This document shows positions 16,927-23,479 of a DNA stretch of 34,312 bases, one piece after another. The stretch comes from a virus, in IMG/VR virus record IMGVR_UViG_3300044802_000015, positions 1-34,312 of that record; one strand, 5' to 3'. Numbering within the stretch: the first letter of the stretch is position 1; every line of letters starts with the position of its first letter. The position numbers and the translations under genes were made by a program. The notes below the pieces were generated by a model that saw only the letters and a list, made by a program, of their open reading frames with translations, was not told the origin of the DNA and ran no database searches.

Positions 16927-17621
16927 CGTTCTTTAGGTCCTTTAAATTGACCTGTCATAACTGCAGACCGTAAGAAACCAACAGCAGATTTACCATAAAA
17001 TACTGATTTACTATTCCATTCAATTTTACTCGCATCTTTTACAAACCATGAAGACATAAAATCTTTATTGCTTCCATTAAACAGCGTAGAATGTGCGTCT
17101 GGCCTATGCTCTGCAAGGCTTGGTATGCTGCAATATGTTTTAATATGGTTTGCTGCAGCATAAAGGCTTACGTGTAAATCTCCTGACTTATTCCAAACAC
17201 TTACATATTTGTCATCCCAACATACCATGTGTTTAGCTAATTTTGATTTTAAGCATGTAGCTGCTCCATAAACATGGTTTGTGCTTTCTAGCCAACAGTA
17301 ACCACCATTCTTGACTCTTTTAACTAATTCATTTTTACGACCAATAAACAAACTAGCAATATCGCCTGGACAGTACGATAAGCATCTTGCTGCCTCATAT
17401 TCAAAGTTATCACAAACAATAACATCATCATCCAACATAATAATCCAATCGCAACCACTATCTGCACCATGTAGCTTTTGAGTACGACGAGTACGCCAGC
17501 TACCACCCGATAGCGGAACGTCAACACATACTATTGCGTTAGGTATTTGTTTTAATAAATCTGCTAGGTAATTTCTGCGTGATACGATTGAACCAATATA
17601 AATTTTAATCGTAGGTAACAC
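16917..17621 (-). CDS. Glycosyltransferase-like protein
   Basis: A 234-aa protein. It starts with a strand LPTIKIYIGSIVSRRNYLAD, then CDWIIMLDDDVIVCDNF (about residues 57-73), where LDDDV is a DxD-type metal and nucleotide-sugar site of a GT-A fold. Later come ESTNHVYGAATCLKSKLAKH and WNKSGDLHVS, consistent with an acceptor region. It would transfer a sugar in the cytoplasm. The target could be a virion protein, host O-antigen or DNA; position between portal and scaffold slightly favours a virion protein. The start is a GTG two bases after the portal stop, without a good ribosome site, so coupling is likely. Confidence 0.72.
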   Translation of the reverse strand: MLPTIKIYIGSIVSRRNYLADLLKQIPNAIVCVDVPLSGGSWRTRRTQKLHGADSGCDWIIMLDDDVIVCDNFEYEAARCLSYCPGDIASLFIGRKNELVKRVKNGGYCWLESTNHVYGAATCLKSKLAKHMVCWDDKYVSVWNKSGDLHVSLYAAANHIKTYCSIPSLAEHRPDAHSTLFNGSNKDFMSSWFVKDASKIEWNSKSVFYGKSAVGFLRSAVMTGQFKGPKERKK

Positions 17622-17622
17622 G

Positions 17623-19707
17623 TTATTGTTGTGGTGGCTGTCCTACTGGCATCTGTGAAACTTGTTGAGCTGCAACCATTCCAGGATTAGGTTGTGGGTT
17701 TGCTTCAGCCATAATTGCTCCAGCTTGTGCGGCATGTTTAACGGCTCGCGCTTGCTCCATTTGAAGATTAGGACCAATAGCCTGAGTCTCTGCTTGAACA
17801 TGTTGTGCATCTGCTTGAGCCTTAAGTGTTTGAGCATCCTTAAGCTTAGCATCGGCTTGCATAACCATCATTTGTGCCTGCTGCATCATTTGTTGCGCTT
17901 GCATCATTTGTGGATTGTTTTGCTGTTGCAACATATCAAGCAGTTTTTTCTTATTGCGTAACTGGCTTGCTTCAATCAAAACTTCTGGCGGTATTGGAAT
18001 TCCATTTTGTGCAAGAGAAGCCATCTTTTCAAACTCTTCTTGTTCAATAACGGCCGTGTCTGGTGTCTCTGTTAAAATAATATCTATGTCTAAATTATTC
18101 GTAGAGTTACCAATCCAAGGCTGTTGCATTGGTGGTGATTGTAATATTACTTGTAATGCCTGCTGTTGTGCTTGCATTGGGTCCATAGGGGATGGGGCTG
18201 GTTGACCTTGTTGAGGTGGTTGCTGTCCTTGTTGAATTATTTGTTGTACTATCTTGTTAAACCCTTCCATGGCCATAGGTTCAACTTGATTAAGAGCGTT
18301 AGCTGGTTCAACTCCCTTTTGTAGTATCTCCATAACTCGTTGACCTAAAGTCATCTTTTTATTTAGCCCAACAAAGCGATATCCAGCAGGGTCTTTTTCA
18401 TCTGATATTCTAATCCACTTTTCATCTTTCCAAAATTGCCTAATTCGTAACCACATAGCCACAAAGATATCATGCGACCACTCTTTGATATTGTCAGATA
18501 CTTCCTCAAGTTCAATAGTCATCGCTCTTTGCTTGGCTAATATAGCGCGTCCACTTGCACCCTGTTCATTATCTTCACTTGGTCCTACAAAATCAATTTC
18601 ACCCTTTGCTTCTTGAAGTAACTGGAATTGACCTTGCACCATGTCTTGATTTTGCAATATCTCAAACATAGCATTAGGTTTAACTTCAACAGCACCATCA
18701 GGCTTTGCAAGTTGAGTCATTGCGGTTTGAATATTCTCAACTGCTCCTGATTCATATTTAACTTGACGCAACGTTAAGAGATGCAGAGCTTTAGACCTGC
18801 GCTTGTTAATTTCTTCTTGTGGGCTTATCAGGTTTCTAACAACTCCATATCGGTTATTATCTTTATCAATAAAACCGCTTGTCATAATTAAAGGACAAAC
18901 GTTGCGTTCTTTTTCATTAAGAAATCCTGTTGGATTTGGTTCATCTAAGAAACCACCACGAACAAACGTACACTTGTACCATTCTCCTGATTTCTTATAA
19001 TACATCTCAATTACTTTAACTCGTTTACGTTTTGGATCACCCCAAACACGCGGAGCATCATCAAGAGTATTGTTATTTGCATTTGTAGTTAGCGTAGAAT
19101 CAACGATGTCTTTTTTATCTTCCCATCTGTCTTTAGCATCTTCTACGTCCATCCAAAGACAAATGCCTACAAATTTAGCATCACTAAAATCAATTTCTCT
19201 AGCATGAGGATCATAAATCAGTCTATCCCATGACACATATCGCAGCATCACGTCAACGGTTGGTTGTTCATCCGTACCCGTATTCTCAACCTCTACAACA
19301 GCACCGCCACAACCTTCGACACTCACATTTTTATGAACGCGAGTTCTAAGCTTTCCAAATCGTTGCGCATCAGCAACATAGCGTAACGCATCAGTCATAG
19401 CGTTTGCTGCATCACTGTGTTTACTTGGCGTACGCGGTAATGCTTCAGGGTCAATACGTGACCTAATCTCATTGCCAACAATGCTATTTATCTTTTTAGC
19501 AATACGATTGATTGTAATAACAGGCTGACCGCGCTTGTTAAGTTCTGTAATCTCGTCGGACGTCCATTGTATACCATCGTAAAAGTCACGATCTTTCTGT
19601 GCTTTCTTTCTATTGTCTGTGGTTGCCGTGTCCCAATCCTCAACCCACTGTACCATTTTCACAAGTTGTTCGTTTAAGTCTTGTTCTTCTTTTTCTTTTT
19701 TCTTCAT
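17623..19707 (-). CDS. P22-like portal protein
   Basis: A 694-aa protein close in size to P22 gp1 (725 aa). The family start is clear: RKKAQKDRDFYDGIQW, then LNKRGQPVITINRIAKKINS and VGNEIRSRIDPEALP. LISPQEEINKRRSKALHLL and SGRAILAKQRAMTIELEE fit the core. The last 150 residues are Gln/Met/Ala-rich helix (MMQAQQMMQQAQMMVMQADA), like the C-terminal barrel of P22-type portals. Twelve copies would form the DNA gate and bind terminase and the gp4-like adaptor. The ATG at 19707 lies just after the terL stop and has GGAAGG upstream; a TTG at 19716 is rejected. Confidence 0.92.
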   Translation of the reverse strand: MKKKEKEEQDLNEQLVKMVQWVEDWDTATTDNRKKAQKDRDFYDGIQWTSDEITELNKRGQPVITINRIAKKINSIVGNEIRSRIDPEALPRTPSKHSDAANAMTDALRYVADAQRFGKLRTRVHKNVSVEGCGGAVVEVENTGTDEQPTVDVMLRYVSWDRLIYDPHAREIDFSDAKFVGICLWMDVEDAKDRWEDKKDIVDSTLTTNANNNTLDDAPRVWGDPKRKRVKVIEMYYKKSGEWYKCTFVRGGFLDEPNPTGFLNEKERNVCPLIMTSGFIDKDNNRYGVVRNLISPQEEINKRRSKALHLLTLRQVKYESGAVENIQTAMTQLAKPDGAVEVKPNAMFEILQNQDMVQGQFQLLQEAKGEIDFVGPSEDNEQGASGRAILAKQRAMTIELEEVSDNIKEWSHDIFVAMWLRIRQFWKDEKWIRISDEKDPAGYRFVGLNKKMTLGQRVMEILQKGVEPANALNQVEPMAMEGFNKIVQQIIQQGQQPPQQGQPAPSPMDPMQAQQQALQVILQSPPMQQPWIGNSTNNLDIDIILTETPDTAVIEQEEFEKMASLAQNGIPIPPEVLIEASQLRNKKKLLDMLQQQNNPQMMQAQQMMQQAQMMVMQADAKLKDAQTLKAQADAQHVQAETQAIGPNLQMEQARAVKHAAQAGAIMAEANPQPNPGMVAAQQVSQMPVGQPPQQ

Positions 19708-19708
19708 T

Positions 19709-21157
19709 TTATGCAACCTTCCAATTATGTTCTATTGGTTCTTTCTCTGCCCACATATCAGTAACAACCTTAGGTTTCAAGCTAACAATTGCAGGGTGTG
19801 CTTTATCAAGTGCCATGCAAAAAATAGACATAGCATCGAATGCATCATCATGGCGACCACCCGGGAATGACACACATTGATTTATTGCCCTGTCAGCCCA
19901 GTCGGTAAAAGGAAACTTAATCTTTCCCATTGATGCACGCGCTTGGAATGATCTACCTCGCACCGCTTTGTCGTGTATCGATGTTATCCATTCGCAACGC
20001 AAAAACACCTTACGCTCTTGCATGCGTTTAATTAAGAACGGTTCTATTGCTCGATGAATAGTGCCACCTTCACCAAACCAAGCAAATGGCTTATGTTCCT
20101 TCGCCAAGTCAAGCAACGAATCAATCCATTTGTCAGGTGTTGTTTGGCCATACCACCAATCTATAACGTAAATATCTGAATTACTATCAATGCCAAGAAC
20201 AGCATGCTCCGTGTAGTCGGGGTCACTTCCTGACCTTGGTTCACTGACTGCGAAGTCAGAAGCAATGTAATAATACATACGCTCAGGTAAACGCTCATAT
20301 CTGTTCTCCTGTAGCCAAGCCCGTTGCATATACGAGCCAGTTTCAACGCTTGGCTGCTGTTGGTAAAGTGCTGACCATTCTCTATCTTGTATAACAGACT
20401 TAGTATGTTTTAACGCTCCAAGGTCAAACCATTCTGGCCATAAAGCACGCTCTTGCGATGTTCCCTCATTCTCGATAGCAGGTAAAGAAACCACTTCCCA
20501 CTTCTCAGATTGCAAAGCTATTCCTGCCAAATCGTCGTCTGCCCAACGAGTACACATAAGAACTATGGCCCCATCTGGCATCAATCGAGTGTAAAGAGTA
20601 GAGGCATACCATTCCCATATTTTCTTTTTATGTACTTCACTATCAGCTTCTTCTCTGTTCTTTATTGGATCATCAATAATAATACAAGAAGCTCCAAAGC
20701 CTGTAATGCTACCACCCACACCAGTTGACACATAAACGCCACCACTTGACGTGTGCCATTTACCAGCTGCCTGGCTGTCTTGTGCAAGCTTAACGTTTTT
20801 AAATACTCCCTGGTAGATTGGCTCATTAACTAAGTTTCTAACCTTACGCCCAAAGTCATTAGCTAGCTCTGCGTTGTATGAAGTGCTTATGATTTGCTTG
20901 GTAGGATTTCTTCCAATATACCAAGCTGGAAACCTAATTGTTGCTATCTCTGATTTACCGTGTCGAGGCGGTGCAAAGACAGCAAGTCTTTTAATCTCGC
21001 CACGTTCAACAGCTTCGAGTGCATCACATATACGCTTATGGTGATTTCCTGACTGCCAACGCGGATGAGTATACTCAATAAACGGCAATAGCTTTCTATG
21101 TGCTAGTGTTCGCTTGATTGATGATTCCACTATCCGTTGTTCTATCAAACTGTCCAT
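19709..21157 (-). CDS. terL: Terminase large subunit
   Basis: A 482-aa protein with an N-terminal packaging ATPase and a C-terminal nuclease. The Walker A-like APPRHGKSE is at residues 62-70 and Walker B CIIIDDPIKNREEA at about 158-171. The TSYNAELANDFGRKVRN stretch between is also typical. The nuclease part shows YIASDFAVSE, with EHAVLGIDSNSDIYVIDWWYG and the C-terminal acidic site GRHDDAFDAMS. It cuts and pumps DNA into the prohead at the portal. The first 62 bases overlap the end of the upstream gene in another frame. The start is supported by the usual TerL beginning (LLPFIEYTHPRWQSGNHH). Confidence 0.95.
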   Translation of the reverse strand: MDSLIEQRIVESSIKRTLAHRKLLPFIEYTHPRWQSGNHHKRICDALEAVERGEIKRLAVFAPPRHGKSEIATIRFPAWYIGRNPTKQIISTSYNAELANDFGRKVRNLVNEPIYQGVFKNVKLAQDSQAAGKWHTSSGGVYVSTGVGGSITGFGASCIIIDDPIKNREEADSEVHKKKIWEWYASTLYTRLMPDGAIVLMCTRWADDDLAGIALQSEKWEVVSLPAIENEGTSQERALWPEWFDLGALKHTKSVIQDREWSALYQQQPSVETGSYMQRAWLQENRYERLPERMYYYIASDFAVSEPRSGSDPDYTEHAVLGIDSNSDIYVIDWWYGQTTPDKWIDSLLDLAKEHKPFAWFGEGGTIHRAIEPFLIKRMQERKVFLRCEWITSIHDKAVRGRSFQARASMGKIKFPFTDWADRAINQCVSFPGGRHDDAFDAMSIFCMALDKAHPAIVSLKPKVVTDMWAEKEPIEHNWKVA

Positions 21158-21665
21158 TGTGTACCCTGATTAAAGAGTTCTGAATAGATTCTATTGTTGA
21201 CTTTAATCCATAATGTTTATGTTCTTGTATAATAATATCAATCATTGGCCTAACTGCCAAGTAGGTATCATACTTATTAACCTTGCCATCTGGTAGTCCG
21301 CAAAGTTCAGATGCGCTTGATACCAAGTGACTACGACAAGCAATAGGCCTAACTGGGTAGATTGAGCAACCACCCTTATCATCCAGAAACACACACCCGT
21401 TGTGCATTCCTGCGTATTCTGTTGCATTCATCTTACTCTGCAATCCAGATTGTTCATTTACTCTTACCCAATCTAATTTTAATTTAATATTATCAACATA
21501 TTTTAGTATAACCATTGCTTCTATTTGTGAAATATTTATTACTAACTCACAACAGGCAATACAGCCTTTTTTACATGATATTTGTTTTCTATGTAGGTTT
21601 TTGCTGATTGAATTATCAAGAGTTCTGAATGCGTTTATAACGCGACGATAAGAACCTCTATCCAT
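21096..21665 (-). CDS. YkgJ-type cysteine-cluster protein between terS and terL
   Basis: A 189-aa protein with the full pattern of the YkgJ/FliB-like cysteine-cluster family: SCKKGCIACCELV (Cys 31, 35, 38, 39), then GCVFLDDKGGCSIYPVRPIACRSH (Cys 91, 100, 110), and a further Cys 122. The family is thought to bind Zn or Fe-S; functions are poorly known. The ATG at 21665 is chosen because it follows the other starts closely (eight-base overlap with terS); the longer frame begins at a TTG without a ribosome site. The C-terminus overlaps terL by 62 bases, so it is made with the packaging motor. A role in packaging, in protein methylation or in redox sensing cannot be told apart here. Confidence 0.82.
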   Translation of the reverse strand: MDRGSYRRVINAFRTLDNSISKNLHRKQISCKKGCIACCELVINISQIEAMVILKYVDNIKLKLDWVRVNEQSGLQSKMNATEYAGMHNGCVFLDDKGGCSIYPVRPIACRSHLVSSASELCGLPDGKVNKYDTYLAVRPMIDIIIQEHKHYGLKSTIESIQNSLIRVHNGQFDRTTDSGIINQANTST

Positions 21666-22122
21666 TGCTATTCTTTTTCTTGATATCTTCAAGTAATTTC
21701 ATCAGCTGGTCTAAAGGCAATTCATCAATGTTAGTCGTGCTTGTAATTTCGATAGTTGATTCGGTTTTAATTCTGTCTTTATAATCGTCTGGCTTATGGG
21801 CTTTAAGAATAGTATTCATCAGCTGGTCCGAGTATTCTTGTATGTGTCCTACAAGCTGACCACTTTGATACACTGGCTTTTCGTATCCTTCGACAGCCCT
21901 ACGCTTTGCTTCATCTTCTATCGTATCAGCAATAGAATCTCTACATTTATTAAATTTCTCTAAGAAATCAGGACAAGTATCTTTCCAAACATATAAAAGA
22001 CCTCTATTTATTTTAGCTTCTTCACAGGCTCTACCGACCATTATTGTGCGCTTATAAGCATCTAAAAATGCCTCTTGTTTGTCTAGCTGGAGTTTCCTTG
22101 TCTTAAAACCACTACCTGACAT
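21658..22122 (-). CDS. terS: Terminase small subunit
   Basis: A 154-aa protein two genes before terL. The N-terminal half has an HTH-like section (KRTIMVGRACEEAKINRGLLYVWKDT, about residues 24-49), then DFLEKFNKCRDSIADTIEDEAKRRAVEG, the helical oligomerisation pattern common in small terminases, then YSDQLMNTILKAHKPDDYKDR, a motif seen in many TerS proteins. It would recognise the packaging site and load TerL. It starts three bases after the preceding stop and has only a weak ribosome site, so coupling is likely. Confidence 0.85.
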   Translation of the reverse strand: MSGSGFKTRKLQLDKQEAFLDAYKRTIMVGRACEEAKINRGLLYVWKDTCPDFLEKFNKCRDSIADTIEDEAKRRAVEGYEKPVYQSGQLVGHIQEYSDQLMNTILKAHKPDDYKDRIKTESTIEITSTTNIDELPLDQLMKLLEDIKKKNSNG

Positions 22123-22125
22123 ACA

Positions 22126-22452
22126 CTAATAATCACTTCCTGTTGGTTCTGTATCAGCAAATCTTAAGTTTTGCACCAACGTTTTACCCAATGAAGTAAC
22201 CACTGTGTTGGTTATGTTTCCACCAGAATCAGCAACCGTAATTGTGGTTTTAGGTGTAACAAGAGCAGCACCGATAACCGTAACACCATCAGCTGTAAAA
22301 GTGCTTGTGCTTATGGTTTCAAGTGGATCTAACATGTCAGACCAATCCAGCGTATAAATCTCAGTTGAATCATGATGCTTTGGTATGGTCAAAATACCAT
22401 CCCTGTCAGAATACATTGGATTTGTTGACCTGCTTAAAATTAATGTTGCCAT
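22126..22452 (-). CDS. Small beta-rich protein, fibre-tail adaptor-like
   Basis: A 108-aa protein. YTLDWSDMLDPLETISTSTF at about residues 33-52, followed by short strands and ending TVVTSLGKTLVQNLRF, is the pattern of small phage beta-sandwich proteins sometimes annotated as fibre-tail adaptors. The ribosome site is poor. It is odd to find such a protein before terS rather than among tail genes. It may be a minor virion protein or an adaptor; confidence in the gene is higher than in the role. Confidence 0.65.
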   Translation of the reverse strand: MATLILSRSTNPMYSDRDGILTIPKHHDSTEIYTLDWSDMLDPLETISTSTFTADGVTVIGAALVTPKTTITVADSGGNITNTVVTSLGKTLVQNLRFADTEPTGSDY

Positions 22453-22466
22453 TTAGCTACCATACC

Positions 22467-22688
22467 TTAGCATGTTTGTTTTTGCAACCGCTTTTTATAT
22501 CTTGTAACCATAGTTGATAACTGTGTTGGTGCTACCCCAAACGCACGAGCAAACTCACCCAGATTTGTCATCTCAGTCTGCTCAACATCTAGCCACCACC
22601 TACACAACCTCTCCCAACGTTTAGCATCTACATGATTGTCAGTCCTGGCCTTTTTATACATTATTCCATAAGTGCTACCGTGGCTCAT
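22467..22688 (-). CDS. Small HTH-like protein
   Basis: A 73-aa basic protein. The C-terminal half, LGEFARAFGVAPTQLSTMVTRYKKRL, reads as a helix-turn-helix (about residues 43-68), and the N-terminal half is helical with Trp-rich KRWERLCRWWLD. A good GGAGGAAC site lies just before the ATG, within the end of the VRR-NUC gene, which it overlaps by 14 bases. It could be a late regulator or part of the packaging recognition machinery just before terS; either role is inference. Confidence 0.65.
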   Translation of the reverse strand: MSHGSTYGIMYKKARTDNHVDAKRWERLCRWWLDVEQTEMTNLGEFARAFGVAPTQLSTMVTRYKKRLQKQTC

Positions 22689-23166
22689 AATGTTCCTCCA
22701 ACATCCTTATGGCCTCATCAGCACCATGAGCAACCATCACAACCCACCCATTCTTAACCAATACATCATGCCATTCATATTGCTTGTCACTAACACTTGA
22801 TGGTCCCTTTCTTTTCATCTCCAACCCTACCATTGGCATACCAACGATCACCAAATCGGGAACACCTGGACTTAATCCTTCTGCCTTTAGATAGTTCGCA
22901 TATCTGGCCCTTGCCGTATTGTCACCACCAAATGACACCCCATTCGGAACCGCAAAAAAGAACAGCCCCTTAGCTCGCAACCACCCCACAACCTCACACT
23001 GTTCCTCATGCTCTGTTTTTAATCCACTAGCCATGCGTTTACCCTTCTTAACCTTTCTTCTATTATCCTGGTACTGTTCTTCTTTAATAGCAGCCCAGTC
23101 CTGTTTATCACCAAATCTTTCCAGAGCCTTAGCTATCCTATCTCTATGTGTGTCTGTTAATATCAT
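22675..23166 (-). CDS. VRR-NUC family nuclease
   Basis: A 163-aa single-domain nuclease with the VRR-NUC layout of the PD-(D/E)xK fold: TEHEEQCEVVGWLRAKGLFF, then AVPNGVSFGG, GVPDLVIV (Asp 104), GLEMKRKG (Glu 116, Lys 118) and Gln 129 in SDKQYEWHDVL. The end, GWVVMVAHGADEAIRML, is also typical. Stand-alone phage members are thought to act on branched DNA such as Holliday junctions, which would clear DNA for packaging. It is the first gene after the repeat-rich intergenic region. The ATG at 23166 directly follows a GTG at 23169; AGGT lies upstream, and either start is possible. Confidence 0.88.
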   Translation of the reverse strand: MILTDTHRDRIAKALERFGDKQDWAAIKEEQYQDNRRKVKKGKRMASGLKTEHEEQCEVVGWLRAKGLFFFAVPNGVSFGGDNTARARYANYLKAEGLSPGVPDLVIVGMPMVGLEMKRKGPSSVSDKQYEWHDVLVKNGWVVMVAHGADEAIRMLEEHYEPR

Positions 23167-23479
23167 CACTATTACCTATACCATCTAAAATTTAGAATCA
23201 AGATATTGTTTAAATTAAATTCATAACCGTAGTTTTTCATATCCGCTTTTTCATATCCGTAAAACTCTCTAAGTTATTGTTTTTATTATTAATTATATAT
23301 ATATATATGATACATATGATATATGTGAGTAGATATATAGAGAAATAAATATATTATGTGTTAAATATTTCTATATATAATAGAGTGCCATCATATTCAT
23401 ACACATCCATCATATCCGTAAAAATATATAATAATTACTTATAGTTAGATTGATTTGCGAATGTGTATGAAGATTACGG
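23167..23479. other. AT-rich intergenic region with repeats, candidate origin/late control
   Basis: No gene is seen in these 313 bases. They contain a tandem direct repeat TTTTTCATATCCG (23233-23245 and 23247-23259), a third copy of TCATATCCGTAAAA at 23410-23423 (also at 23251-23264), and a perfect 15-bp inverted repeat AAATTCATAACCGTA at 23217-23231 and 23475-23489. A further inverted pair TTCATACACAT is at 23396-23406 and 23461-23471. The middle is nearly pure A/T (about 23278-23395). Near the VRR-NUC start is TCTAAA-A-TTTAGA (23184-23196), which could be an operator. Position next to the primase-helicase gene and the iteron-like repeats suggest a replication origin; it must also promote or pass late transcription. 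Both roles are inference. Confidence 0.55.
23233..23260. repeat. Tandem 14-bp iteron-like direct repeat
   Basis: Two copies of TTTTTCATATCCG plus one variable base lie head to tail. The core TCATATCCGTAAAA occurs again, exact over 14 bases, at 23410-23423. A relative, TCATAACCGTA, is at 23221-23231 and is inverted at 23475-23485. Spaced copies of one 9-14 bp core in an AT-rich region are what initiator or regulator binding sites look like. Confidence 0.65.

Noticed and set aside
23278-23395. Small genes in the A/T-rich intergenic stretch
   Set aside because: No frame with a ribosome site and reasonable length; the composition is far from the coding parts.
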